Shown: positions 33,986-47,004, counted from the stretch's first letter. The stretch is 64,000 nucleotides of DNA from Rhabditoides inermis (GCA_963966185.1 CAWZYM010000026.1:1-64000); one strand, 5' to 3'. Numbers and translations: made by a program. The notes: generated by a model not told the origin, from the letters alone.

Positions 33986-34042
<57 letters not shown>

Positions 34043-34811
34043 CCCACCAACCTGGAAGGCAGTGAACAGGTGGATCTTCTTGATGGGTACGTGGCGGATG
34101 TAGATGGTGTCCGGCTGGTACCTGCATACACATAATACACTCTGCTCTCTTCCCCCTCTCTCTCTCCACTCACTTCATGGGCATGAAGAGCAGGAGTATG
34201 CGGTCGAATAGCTGGATGCCTCCGAGTGCGGCGATGCCCATGTAGAGGAACACTCCGTACAGCACTGGCATGGGGATCTTCCCGAGCACGCCGGTCATGA
34301 GGACGGAGAGTCCGATGAAGAGGAAGGTGACGATGCCGGTGACTCGCTGCTCGCGCACTCCCGTGAACTGCGCCACCTCGCCCGGCGCCTTGCTCTCAGA
34401 CTCCATCTGGAACACACAGTTTATATTGACGACTACATATTCATATCCAAAACCATGTTTGCTAACTCTAAAACTGTTTTCGAGAAACGGCTCATCGAAA
34501 CGGACCTTGAGCGAGTTGATGTGGTTGATGGAGAGGACAGTGGCGGCGACATAGATGGGCAGGCCCAGGAAGCCCACAATCACAATCAGAATGGACAGCA
34601 CGAGCAGGTCGAGGTGGTAGCCGCACGACTTCTTCAGCTTGTTCTCCTTCCGGTTCACGATGACTGTGGTGATCTGCTGGTCCATGAAGATGAGAATGCA
34701 GGCGAGGAGGGCGGGCACAAACGCCAGGGGCACAGTCCACAGGGGGTTCATGTCGTGGAAGATCGGGATCAGCCAGCCACGGTGGTCAGACGTCGGCTGA
34801 AACGAGGGGAT

Positions 34812-34869
<58 letters not shown>

Positions 34870-37800
34870 AGGGGGGGGGGGGGGGGGGGGAGAGACGTAC
34901 GCGGAACGAGCTGGGCACGTTGAGCTTGGGAGTGTTGATGCCGACGAATAGGTCGATGCATGTCATCAGCACGATGGCAATCATCACTGCGAAGTCCGAG
35001 AACACCTGGCGCACGCGCGACGGGAAGTAGCAGCTGTTGCGCATGTTCTGAACGAACACAATTTGGCAACGAAAACGTTTGAATACGTTTCAGATCCTGT
35101 TGTAACACATGCCATCAAAACATAATATGCAAAACAATCGCTTGACACACACCTTGAACATGGTGGCGAGGAAGAATGTTCCGAGAGCGAGCACGATCGA
35201 CATGAGCAGCTTGTCGTACAGAACGAAGCACGTCTCGCCGCCGAACGAACCGCCCAGCGAGCGACACTGCTCCAGAGAAGCCTGCAACAACATACTCATT
35301 GCGACCAATACATCAACAACCAATACATCAAAATGTCCAAACAAGTATTGCAAAGTACGTACGGTGGAGTAGTCAATGTGTGTGGTGTTGTGCTTGACGG
35401 CCCAGTCGTTCTTTCCGATCAGCTCGAGAGCCTTCTCGATCACGTGCGGGTTGGTGTTGGCAGACGGCTGGCAGAAACACGAGCCGTCCACTGCGTCGCG
35501 AGAGTAGTCAATCACGTCCAGCTGACCCTGAAACAACACACTTCACTCACTCACATTGTGCAAAAGATTCTCAGATTCCACATTGTCAGTATCTATGAAG
35601 AAACTGGCCTTGATCTTCCACAGCTTCATGATGGCCTCGTAGATGAAGATGACGGCGATGAGGGTGGCGAACGACTCCTCGGTGAAGCGGGTGATGTACG
35701 ACACGAGGGCCGACGCATCCGTCACGCACATAATGAAAATGATGGCCGCCGTCCAGATGTGTACCCACAGACTGAAAACAGTACAGCATCACATATGCAC
35801 TCAGCACTCTCACATCACAATGCGATAGTTGCATTACTTCTCTAAAAATCACGGATAAATCTCTGTTTCTCTGACCCCTCTATAGTTCTATGCTCGCAAT
35901 AAGTTGGGCGCGATGGGGTGGATCAGAGGAAGACGGAGAGTCAGCTCTCGGCAATAGCGCGCAAAACAAGAGAGGCAGACGGTTATGGCACCGTATTTCG
36001 AACTGCAAGCGAGGTAGATCGAAAACTATCACTCTGGCGCAAAGTATACTCACCGGAAGGTCATATAGGAAATGCCGAGCCGCTTGCAGAAGTCGAAGAC
36101 AATCGTCTCGAAGACGAGCACGGGTCCGGTGGATCCGATGATGGTGAGTGGCTGGCCGGAGAACATGTGGTAGACGACTCCGCAGATGGCTCCTCCGAAC
36201 AGGTTCTCCATGGCGGCCATGTTCTGGTGGGTGGCCTCCTCCAGCAGACCTCCGAACGTCACAATCGGGGCGAGCAGGGCGAAGTACATGAAGCAGAAGG
36301 TGGCCACGCACTGCAGGTTCAGCGCGTCCGTGTAGTCGGACAGGTAGTGCGGCGCCTGAAAATCAATCAATACATTCACACAGATATTTCATAATCTCCA
36401 CCAGTCAATTCATAGTTTCAAAAAGAGCAATCCATGTGCGTCTCTAGTGCACGCACCTTCCTCTTGATGTCCGCGATGAGTCCTCCGCAGAGCCTGCCGG
36501 TCCTCTTGAGGGCCGGGTCGTTGCCGTGTCCCTCCGGCTCGTCCGGCTCCTCCTTCTGGAACTGCTGCATGTCCTCCACCAGAATCTCCTTGCCCGCCTG
36601 AAACACGGGACATGTGAACGTCTCGACACACCACGACAACACTTCATTTATACTCAAGCAGTGTTCTCGATCGAAAGCCAGGTGGACGCACACAACACAC
36701 AACTCGTGCAACATTATCACGCTAATCGAGCGAGTAGACTAAAAGTGTGTTCAGCGCCTTTGAAGCGCATTCGAAATGCTTCAAACACGCCGAACACATG
36801 ACAGGGTTAGGAGTGTTAGCGAATCTCACCTCCTGTAGCAACATCGACTGCTGCAATCAGAGACGGGGTTAGATCAGATTGAGGAAGGATAGGAGGAAAG
36901 TGAGTCGTATAGGAAAGACTAGACGAGTGATACGCACCTGCTTCCTCTTCTCCTGCGAAGGGATGCTGTTGGGCGGCTCGATGCGAATGTTCGGATCCCA
37001 CTCACCGGGAGGCAGCACAGTAACCTAAACATTCTCTCTTGCAATAGTGAAGCAAATGATAAAATACGAGTATGCCGACTGCCCTCACCTGATCGAGGAA
37101 CTCGTCGATTCCGTCCTGGAGGTCCGTCTTGTCGCGCGCCTTGTACGCCACGTCGTGGAAAATCTCATCCGACATGAGCGTCGCCATGGCTCGCCCGATC
37201 TCCCTGTACTGCGCTCCGTTGCCGGTCGGGCCGAGAAGCACGAAGATGAAGCGAGTCGGCACAGGCACCTGCAACACGCACACTCACAACTCACAACCAT
37301 CAGCATTGCAGCTAGCTCGGGTTGACTAACCTCAGTGAGGTCTCCCAGCACGGAGGCGGTCTTGAGGCGGATGAAGGCGCAGATGTGTCTCTGGAGGAAG
37401 TCGACCTCTCCGATGAGCACGTTGCTCGCCTCGACGCCGGCCGGCAGCTTCTTCAGGAAGTGCGTGTTGCCCTTGATGTCCGACGACGACGCGTCCTTGG
37501 TCATCTCCTTCGGGACACTCTCCACCTAAAACCCTGATCACTTGACATCACTCCATCAGACATTTCTGTGCTGCTATAACAAAACACACCATTGTGGCAC
37601 ATGATATTGGATGCCTACCTTGGGCAGGGTGAGCTGGGGGCCGGAGTTGTCGGCCTTGGAGAGGTTCTTTCCATGCGAGAAGCTCTTTCCGATATCCGAT
37701 ATGGAGCGGACAGTCGAGAGGAAACCGCCCTTGTCGCCGCCTTGAGAGTTCTTCTTCGCCTAGAACACATACATAAACACAAAACACTGATATGATCAAT

Positions 37801-38747
37801 ACGTCCGAGTGTCCGGGAGTTTCATGCTCATACATCCCCAATCCCCAGTATTTTCCATGACGCTATTGCAACGAAATGAAACAACAACCCTCGCACAATG
37901 GATTCTATTTGAAAAGAGAGCGATGAGACGGAAAAGAAACATCATCTATCACAGCAGACAACAAGTTTCGCCTCTCCACATTCCGCAATCAAAACAAGAA
38001 GGGTTCAAAGTGTGTATTGACCCAATTGTGCTGTGAGTCATCATTATATCCCCTCTCTCACCTGTTCGTATTGATGCACGTGTTTCCTGTTGAGGATCTC
38101 GCGCATCTCATCATTGTACTCCGGATCCAGGTCGCCCGTCGAATTCAGCTCGTCGATCAGCTCATCTGCAATAACCACGTAGTCATTCTTCCAATCGACC
38201 CCCCATCGTTCCCAAGCCTATTCCTTTTTTCTTCCAGTCCATTGTCTCGTTCCACCCCATATGCTCTTGGTTGGCGGGGGGATGGCGCCGGCATGCCCTA
38301 CCAGACTATCAATCATGTCCGCACCCGCTTATCACCCCTCTTTATCACCTGCGCGCTGCATCCGTCTCCCATGCACTAGCTTCTGTGCTCTGTCTTTCTG
38401 CCAGCTTTCTCACCCCACGCGGGATCCCCTATCTTTCCCAACCCACACTTCCTCACTATCTCGTCTCAAAAATTGCTAGCATTTCGGTCTCTACTGACCA
38501 CGTTACGACACTTGCTCACTACCCAAAGTGTGTCTTATCTCCACTACCACCACTATACCGCTGGAGATCCGGTAACACCAGCATGGATTTTACAACCTGT
38601 ACACGTCGAGTTCTCTTTCGGAAAACGCGTAAACTACGAAACGGCCATGTAAAGTTCTCATTGGAAAACCGGGTTCGGTGTTGTGGGAGTAACCGTCAAC
38701 AAGTGTTCAATTGCATGGTTACCAGCTCCAGCCTCGTCCATTCATGT

Positions 38748-38797
<50 letters not shown>

Positions 38798-41700
38798 GCC
38801 ATCGTCCCACCTGCCCTCTTGCCTCATGCCCAATGCATACACACAAAAGTGGATATCATGTTGCCTTTGCTGCTCCCATTCTCCACCAGCCACTCCACCT
38901 ATATCACATTGAGGGCACATTCACAACCTAGGCCAGTGTCCCTCAAAATCCAATCAACAGTGCCGATTGCCTAGAAGCTACCACACTGTTTACCCCTCCC
39001 TCGCTCCTACTGTCAACAAACGAAGGGACACGCACACAGCCCTATATGCCAATTATTCATTATGGTACAAGTCAGAGGAGAGGAGAGCCCTGTGTGTGTC
39101 AGAGACAAGAGACGAGGGATGCCAGATTGGTGGCGGTGAATAATATATATGCATGCTAGCCCTGCCGGCCGATGGCTGTGGGGCTGTGGCTGTGAAAGAA
39201 ACACACATATGCGTCACTCAATCTATTCAACACGAGAAGACATACCCGGTCCAACCTCTCCCTATATATCCCCTCCTCATTACAGCGTCTCGCACAGATT
39301 CAATCCAATTGCAAACTCCCCCGCCCCTTCTTTTCGTCCCGCACTTACTCCCTACTTAATATCAATAAGCTCTAATCTAAACTCGCGCAAAGTGATAAAA
39401 TACACAATCTCAGCCGCCCCTCCGCCACTTCGCTGAGCAGACTATGAAAAATCAAACAATCAAGCGAGATGGATCGCAATCGCGAATCAACTCAGAGAGA
39501 AGTGCGTCTTCCTCTCTCACCTCTCACAAATGATCCGTAGAGAAAACAGTGATAAGGACACGTACTATCAAACTCGTATAGCAACACTTACTTACCAATC
39601 CGAAAAGGCATTGATTGTTTGTAATGATGAGAGACTGACCAATGATGGAAGGCATATCGGTGTGTTCGATGGTGTTGGAGAAGAGGCCGTTGGAGAGGCA
39701 GCTGCGCAGCTGGAAGAGCGAGTGCAGCGACAGCGTCGCCACGTGCGGCTTCGACCAGCGGTTGCCACCTGAAAGAGCCAATGCACTGGAACAGATGCGA
39801 CGGCGCGCTACCCTGTTCGACGTCCTCCTCGAACTTGACCCATCGGGCGGTCTCGCGCCACTCGGACGGGCCCAGCTCGCCCATCTCGGTGAACAGCGCC
39901 GGAGTGTCATCCTTCTCCTTCAGAAGAAACATCACACGCGTGCCCGGAGCTGAAACACAGTGTTTCACATACACATTTAAGAAGACATGAAACCGTAGGA
40001 GAGCGGTAGGATAACGTGTACGTAAAATTTGATTTAATTGGGAATGAATAACTAATAAGACAAGCTAAAAAAAAACTACATGTTTTTAACTCATGTGATC
40101 ATGATGGTTACTTATTTCAAGCCATTTATCCCTTCTTGCCTTCTTCGCAAGTCCCTTGGCTCTCATCAGAGATCCGGCGTTGCACTTGATAGTTTCGAAG
40201 AGTTGTTTGAGAGAGCACAATACCGTCTGAGTAAAAATCAGCGATCACTTTTTCAATGCATATATTCATCGCGGATCACGATCATTCAATCCATTCTACT
40301 CGTGCCTTCTCTACTCTTCAGCTTCACCACTTCCACTTCACCCGATCCGATTACTTGTAATACAATCCACCCCATTATTCCAACTCGCGCTCTTACTTGT
40401 ATTCTCCGATTCCACTTTGTTGTAGTCTTCTTGTTTTCGGGTTTGTTATTTGTGTTGTTGTTTACAGGGTGCGCCGCGTTGGCCGCTGCGGCGAGAGAGA
40501 AAGACGAGCGACATGGTTGTCTATCCCTACCCTATTCTATAATTCTATTCAGTCTCCGCTAACCCGTACCCGCCATCTCCATCATTCTTCTTTGTTTTGA
40601 GAAGAGATGGGAGTGGGACGGGCGATGCGCAGCGGGCAGCGCGTTTACCCTCCCGCTCATCTCAACTCATCTCACGCACTCACGCAAACAGCCCCGGCAA
40701 TCATCCGCATTCACCCTCTCGTCTGCGCTCTCATTCCCACCAAGCAACATCGCTGTCTGCCAATCTGTGATTAGCAGCAACGATAACATGCAGACATCTC
40801 ACATGTGCTGATTCGTGCAATGATACTATAAGTTCAAATGGAGACAGAGCGGGCTGTTTGCAGTGATCTCGACATTCGAGCACCACACATCACACCCACT
40901 CGACGGCCACACCCGCCGCCCCGTCCCCGTTGCCCGTTCAACTCCGTCTCTCAGCCTCCACCACCTCTCCCCTTCTAGCTTATCACAACAGTAGCCCACG
41001 ACAGAGCCCTAATCTGGCAGCTGGTCGCTCGCAGCTCGTCTCGAGGGCAATCTGCGTAACACCAGAACAAAGCAGTCCCTTCCTGCCTCTGCCCTGCGGC
41101 CGCGCATATAGAAGGCGCGTGTATTGGGTGGCAGCAAACGCGTAGTGTCAATACGAGTTACCGATGCAAGCTGCGAATACCGCTTGCCACTCAATTCATC
41201 GCCACGACACACGCTTTGCCGTGCCCGCAATTGCGTGGTGACATGGTTAGGACAGTAGCCTACACACAGTGTTGTCCTGGCAACTGGCAACATGCCCATG
41301 CGAGAATAGACGACTGTTCAAAAACCAAATGCGATCTATCCCCATTCCCGCCCTAATTTTTCTTCTGTACCATCTCACTCTTAACGAAGTCTACCACATA
41401 CAAATCACGGGTTTCAGAATCTCCCGTGCTCAATTCTTTTAGTGCATTCACAAAGTGAAGCAATACGAGCAGAGAGATTTTCAAGTGTGTGGCAAGCCAC
41501 ACACTTGAAAGCTTGGTTTTGGTTGGGTCAGAGAGGTGGTCATGTCAGAGCGAAGAGAAGGCATCTGCGACAACGAAAAGTTGGCAATTCGCCACTCTCG
41601 TCGTTTCTACGACCACGAAATTCAATCTAGACAGCGAGAGAAGGAGGAGAGAAGAGAGAAACGAAGAGGGGAGGAAAGAGAAAAAGACCTCCCTGCTGCG

Positions 41701-42079
41701 CACTCCGAGAAAAGCCCCACACGGCCCGAGGCATATCGCACACCAACAAAGCCTCACAGTCGGTGTTAGACATCTCTATCTACGTATGAATGTTGAATGA
41801 TCATATATAGGTACCGTATTTAGAAAATATATTCTTAAACAATAAGGAAACTCTAGAGATGAATGAGCGAGCATAAACAAGAACGAACAAAAACAAGATA
41901 TACGTACCTAGAGAGGCGAGTTCGATGCTCTCTCGATGCTTGGTGCTCATGCGACGGCGTCTGGAATCGGCTTGATCGTTGAGGTGCAGGCCAACGCCCA
42001 TCCACAGCTCCCCACTGCGCGCGCTCTCCCCAGCAGCCTTGGGGCCTCCCGCAGAGGACGACGACGGCTCATCCGACAT
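33036..42079 (-). CDS. SLC4A: SLC4-family Na+-coupled bicarbonate cotransporter
   Basis: This is a plasma-membrane transporter of about 1,160 residues in about 23 exons, moving HCO3-/CO3 2- coupled to Na+ (NBC branch of SLC4). It starts [14 protein letters not shown] at 42079 and ends LLHKDDSKA at 33036. The cytoplasmic domain shows [61 protein letters not shown] and [12 protein letters not shown]. The membrane domain begins [16 protein letters not shown] and carries [68 protein letters not shown] (containing the DIDS-type KLKK) and [18 protein letters not shown]. The NRKENKLKK and MDQQIT block points to Na+-coupled NBC members rather than AE exchangers. Exon 1 is separated from the body by introns of about 2.0 and 1.4 kb. 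The C-tail has no obvious PDZ ligand. Exact Na+ dependence and stoichiometry cannot be read from sequence. Confidence 0.95.
33992..34040 (+). repeat. (CT)n microsatellite in an SLC4 intron
   Basis: About 48 bp of CT, (GA)n in the transcript, complementary to the tract at 34815-34861 across three membrane-domain exons. Confidence 0.95.
34815..34861 (+). repeat. (GA)n microsatellite in an SLC4 intron
   Basis: About 46 bp of GA, (CU)n in the transcript, followed by GATGGAGAGA and then a long G run. Confidence 0.95.
34871..34890 (+). repeat. 20-base G run
   Basis: Uninterrupted G run directly next to the (GA)n tract in the same SLC4 intron; poly(C) in the transcript. Confidence 0.95.
36830..36850 (-). 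other. SLC4A: 21-nt microexon of the SLC4 gene
   Basis: A TTGCAG acceptor, then 21 bases encoding QSMLLQE, then a GTGAGA donor. Both flanking exons (ending EKRKQ and starting AGKEILVED) join in phase 0, so inclusion adds seven residues to the linker between the cytoplasmic and membrane domains. It may be alternatively used. Confidence 0.65.
38751..38793 (+). repeat. (GA)n microsatellite in an SLC4 intron
   Basis: About 43 bp of GA in the 1.4-kb intron between the [10 protein letters not shown] exon and the [10 protein letters not shown] exon. The rest of that intron (38170-39640) shows nothing I can recognise. Confidence 0.93.
41479..41510. repeat. Perfect 15-bp inverted repeat with 2-base spacer
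   Basis: TTTCAAGTGTGTGGC, AA, then its exact reverse complement. It sits in the 2-kb first intron of the SLC4 gene. It can form a tight hairpin in RNA or a cruciform in DNA. No open frame or element accompanies it. Confidence 0.85.
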
Positions 42080-45000
42080 GTTCTAGCCGGTCAGATATAG
42101 AACGCCAATCGAATAGAGAGGGCTGTGCTCGCAACGTGGGACACTATGCGGTGCTCTGGCGATAGGGACACGGCGAGAGAGAGAGAGAGAGAGAGGGAGG
42201 CGAGAGACGCAGAGAGGGGGAGAGAGAGCCGCGGCCCCCATCGATCCCTGCGCTTTCTCGCACGAGAGGGCGCAGACACCGGAGGGCCAGCTGCTCACTC
42301 TCTCTGCCTAACTCGCCTCTTCCTCGCTCAGGAAATGCAAACGTGTGTCCCCACGCGCGTGCCCTACAGGCAATTCGTACCCGCGCAATCCAACAACACT
42401 CACTTCGATGGTACGTCGTAGGAAAACGCCGAAACGCGCATCCCGGCTAGAACATGTCATCATTCAAATACCCCCTTTTAGCATGAAACAAATTGAAGTT
42501 GCTCTGGTTTGATTGCAAACTGCAATAGATGGAAAAGCCAAAATGGCAGAGGGGAGTGACTCACTGTGCCGACGAAGAGTGGTGGCTCATGGTGGTGTGA
42601 GCTGCAACAGAGGCGCACTGCCTCGCTGCGAATGGTGGATAGATGTAGGCCCTGTTTGATCAGCCGGGCCGGTCGAGCAACTCACTCGGCGCGCCCACCC
42701 CTGCAACACAACACCTCCTCGATACCACTAACAACAACTGCGAGAGCACAGGTCGCGCTACGCTACAGACAGGGAGACGCGGACGAGCGATGCGAACGGT
42801 CACAATATCTCAACATTACATCGCGAATACATTACAGGCGGCAAGGCGAGAAGCGCATACCCGCATACAATATCCAATGGAAATATCGAGAGCTTTCTAC
42901 GAGAATATCAACACAGAATTCCGAAACATTTCGAATCTTCACGCTCGCGGGAAGATAGGAGGGGCAAGGAGAAGGGGATGGATACATTGGTATTGGTATT
43001 GGTGCACCAGTGATTCAGAGTGCAGCGCAATTGAAAACACATGAACAATGGAAGAGAAACGAGCCCGAGCGAGAAAAGAAAGAAGGGTTGAGATACAAAC
43101 CCAACGTTTGCGGATGCGGTAAAAGCGCTAATTTCAAAATGGGGACGTTCAAACGCGACCTGTATGAAATACCCAATATGTAGAAACAGTGAATATTCGG
43201 GTCAGGAACACATAAAAGGAGTTTGAGATAGTAGAGTCACGCGTCCTGGAAGACAGAGATCGCATAGGTGTGATCAGGCTAATCACAAATTTTTGGCTAG
43301 GGGACATGACAGACGCCGCCCGCGTCTCATAAACTCTCCCCAGCCGATATGTGAGGATGCAAAATATACTGATAACACAAGCTGATACATATACATTCCA
43401 GGCAAGCAGCTCATAAAAATAAGGGAATTGTTTCGAACACTCGAAACACGCAACATCGAATGCACAAAGTGCGTCGGTTATACGGTAATTTGTTGCTGGA
43501 AACGCTGTTTTCATCTAAAGGGATTACACAATACCTAGTGTGCAAAAAAGTTGATAGGTAAAGAAGTGTGCAAGCATAGTCGCTGGTGCTTGTGTAGATA
43601 TTGTGGGAATGAAATGGGGGAAGAACTCTACATAATGAGTCATAAAACGTGATGAGCGCGTGTGAATAAAGAAAAAAACCGCCACTGAAAAGCACTTCAT
43701 ACGCAATGCCCGATCGGCAACGATCCGACCACAAAAAACGTAGCGAATCGATGAATAGAGCAACCACTACTCGCATATATCCATCCTCCACAACGACGCG
43801 ACGCGCATTACACCAACAGCCTCTGGCTGTCGACCCCATATCAAAGCACTCATCTGATTGCGAGGCTGACGCTGGGTGGAGGACATTGCGAGGCCCGCCC
43901 CAGCCGACGACACGCCGAATAATTCACTCCCACTTCAGCAAGACGGCCCACGACGGGCGGACGAGAAGAAAGAAAAAGCAGTGCTCGAGAGTGAGTGAGG
44001 TGAATTGACTGAGAGAGTGAGCGGCGGGCCTGCCATTCACTCTCTTCACAACAGTTGTTACGCTGCACTCCCAAAAATCTCACCTTTACGTGTCAACTAC
44101 ACTTAGTTATTATTGCGAACGTTTTATAAATGTATGTACACGTCAAACAAGTAGTATAGAAACAACAACGGAGTGAAAAGAGAATAGAGGAAAATGACTG
44201 AAGGCAGTTTTCCTCTCGCAGCAGGCGAGCTCGTCTATAAACAAAGCCCACAGAGGGAGAGAGAGAGAGAGTGAGAGAGAGACTCTATCAATCAGCAGTG
44301 TAGAATCTCCCACTACATGTACTCACGACGCAAGTCGATCCGTGGAAAACTATAAACATCGAAGACAATTAGGAAAAGAAGCTGAAATATCAAGAATACA
44401 TCCAGAATATCTGTATGTGTGATCGTGGTTTAATTGATTGCAAAGTCAAGATTCATTTTTTACTAAATAGAATGCGAGCACAGCTTTAAAATAAACAAAA
44501 AAAATCAATATTAACTAGAAAATTTGGCGCGAAAATAATTTTCGTAATGGCGCATACCTTCAACATTTGATTGGCATTATGTACATGTACTACAAAATTA
44601 TAATTATCTCCATAATCCTTGATTTCGATAATTCGATATTTAGTTACGATGTTTTTGATTAACTCAGAAATACAATGTACAAAAGGTTTAACCAAAATCC
44701 TGTTTCGTGAAAACAAGTTTTTTTCGTCAGTGCGAAGTACTCGAAATTTGTTTGCCCAGGAAGAATGGATCATTTAGTGAATTATGTGATGACTTGTTTT
44801 GTCGCCATTACTTTATTCTCACACATGCATTCAGTGGTTCTAAATCTTCCTCACATTTGCACTACTTGTACGGCGTATCAGGTGGCACAGTTTTTTTTTT
44901 CGGATTAGATTTCAGTTTCCGTCTTCATGTAATATAATTTTACGGTTTCAAACTAGACAAAAAAAGAAACGATGATACAACAAAATACACTCAAATGGGG

Positions 45001-45812
45001 AGCCACCATGAAAGCAGCAAGAGAAGCCATCCCCAGGGAACGGTTGTTGAAGTAAGACTATGATACAGAAAGCGAAACAATAAAGGAAGATTTACAAAAG
45101 CGCACACAACCACGAATCACCTTGAAGAGCATCACGACGACGTTGATCTAGCGTGGAATCCGAGTGATATTGTAGTGCTTGGTGAAGTGTATAGATCAGA
45201 GGTTCTTGTTGAACCCAAGAACGAGGTAGCTGCCAGAGAGCCAGACCACTGATTTACTGTCTTGAATCGCTGGTCATCGAGTAGATCAAACGAACGGTAG
45301 ATATTCAGCTTGACTGCGTAGACAAGACGGGACCAATGCACGACGAAGATGCTAAACCCATATGAATTGAGTTTTAGCAAGAGTTTTTTAAACCAAAAAT
45401 TCTGCCTAAAAACAGAGAATTCAATCGTTTCGTTCTCGCTTCTCTTTGTTATCTATTGCTTTATTTTCTTTTCCCTCATAATTTCTACCGAATCCCGATA
45501 TTGATAGTCGCATTAGGCGTAGTATTACTGTATTTTTCCGTATCCTTACCGTAATTTCTAATGCAGTGATAGATGATAGATGGTGAGAATGGGAGTAGAT
45601 GGTGGAAGATAGATGGTGGGAATTACAATGTAATGTATAAGTATACGCGATGTTGTCAAATGATATTCTTTCAAAAAAAAAAAAAACAACAACAACAACA
45701 ACATATTATGGAGAATATCGTATTGGGTAGAGGAAGTGGTGTGTGGCTTGGGGGTGGCGCGCCAAAGATCAAAACAAATTAGGGGCGACGCGCTCATCCT
45801 ACAAAGTTTGTT

Positions 45813-46069
45813 ATTAGAAGAGTGCGAGCGCATAGTTTAATTTTATTATCACTAAAACGACATCTCCGCGAGTAAATAGAAATCATAGTTGACAATGGCC
45901 GAAAACGGGAAGTGGTTGGAAAGAAGTGAGAATGGCTGTATGGTGTGAGCGTGGGTCGGGGGTGATTAGAAGAGTGCGATCGAATAATTGGCATAGTTTC
46001 ATTTTAATAATACTAAAACGACATTTCTGAGTGAATAGAAAAAAATCGAGAAGAATAATCGAAAACGAG
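45813..46069 (+). repeat. Two diverged direct copies of a roughly 100-bp sequence
   Basis: ATTAGAAGAGTGCGA, then CATAGTTT, ACTAAAACGACAT, GAATAGAA or AAATAGAA, and CGAAAACG occur in the same order at 45813-45909 and 45964-46069. The copies differ by small indels and substitutions. The origin is not recognised; it may be part of an old transposon. Confidence 0.65.
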
Positions 46070-46422
46070 ATGTTGTGTGTAGCCTCACGGTGCAAACGAC
46101 ATTTGTACAAAAATGTAGCGAAACTTTGCGGAAAAAAATCAGTAGATATGAGGGTAATTTTATTCGGTGAAACTATTGATTTCGCAAATACTATAGAGTG
46201 GCGAATCGTGAGTGACCGACGAATAGAAACACACAAATTTATTGAAAAACTGAAAATCAGAAATCGAGTATGATTCAGAAAATAAGCCATATGACCAAAT
46301 TATTAGCAAAGTTGAGCTTCAATCAATAGCTTAATTGAGAGAAGAAAAACATTTGGTTCTCACTTTTGCATTGAGTATTGACCGCTCGCTACTTTGAAAG
46401 AACAGGACTTGAAGGCTCTTCT

Positions 46423-46890
46423 AGGCTAACCTCTTCAATGCCTCGGTTCTGTCTGCTCTCTGCTACGGCACCGAGACCTGGGCGTACACGGAGAAAAGTC
46501 TCGGACGGATTCGCACAGCACATCGAGCTATGGAGAGGCAGCTGATGGGCTATACGCTGCGAAGACAAAGGGACGAGGGCATTAGCAGCGAGGAGATGAG
46601 GAGACGGTCAAAGCTGGAGGATCCGCTGCGGTACATGCGCCGGGCAAACATCGATGGACCAGGCACATCATCAGGAAGGACGATGGTGCGGTCACTGAGT
46701 GGTGCCCCACGCCACGTCAAACGGAGAATCGGGAGACCACCTACCCGCAGAATAGATTATATCCGTACCTTTTCGAGACAGTTCAATGTGGGCAACGGCA
46801 CCGGCATGGGCAACGTCCGCGCGAGACCGAACTACCGGGAGGAAGATGGGATCCGCGCTACCTTGAGCGAATCGGGTCGCTTAAGTAATC
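46423..46890 (+). mobile_element. Decayed RTE-type LINE fragment (C-terminal end of the reverse transcriptase protein)
   Basis: Reading on the plus strand gives SALCYGTETWAYTEK, then RTAHRAMERQLMGYTLR and KLEDPLRYMRRA. These are the segments typical of RTE-clade proteins past the polymerase core. The frame then shifts to AKHRWTRHIIRKDDGAV and shifts back to KRRIGRPPTRRIDYIRTF. The two shifts show it is a dead relic. It ends about 750 bp before the satellite array. The endonuclease and catalytic domains are missing. Confidence 0.78.
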
Positions 46891-47004
46891 AAGTAAGGAA
46901 TTGACCTGCAAATTCGAATCAAATGTATCTTCACGCCTCTCGCACACAAAAAAACGTGACGCCGGCTGTGCACCCAAAACACCCCGCCTGCCATTCACTA
47001 TTCA

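Noticed and set aside
40080..40562. Plus-strand open frame of 160 codons in SLC4 intron 1 with two hydrophobic stretches
   Set aside because: No family resemblance, no splice partners, and composition follows the surrounding C/T-rich DNA. It lies in an intron of a well-supported gene on the other strand.
41470..41520. MicroRNA precursor at the perfect hairpin
   Set aside because: Fifteen-base arms with a two-base spacer are too short for a Drosha/Dicer substrate, which needs about a 30-base-pair stem and a larger loop.
43149..43839. Minus-strand open frames of 120-142 codons upstream of SLC4
   Set aside because: Hydrophobic, A+T-driven composition, no motif, no consistent exon structure. 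More likely chance frames than extra SLC4 5' exons.
44486..44937. Pair of open frames on opposite strands near 44.7 kb that might be an old transposon
   Set aside because: No recognisable transposase, reverse transcriptase or terminal repeats; insufficient to call.
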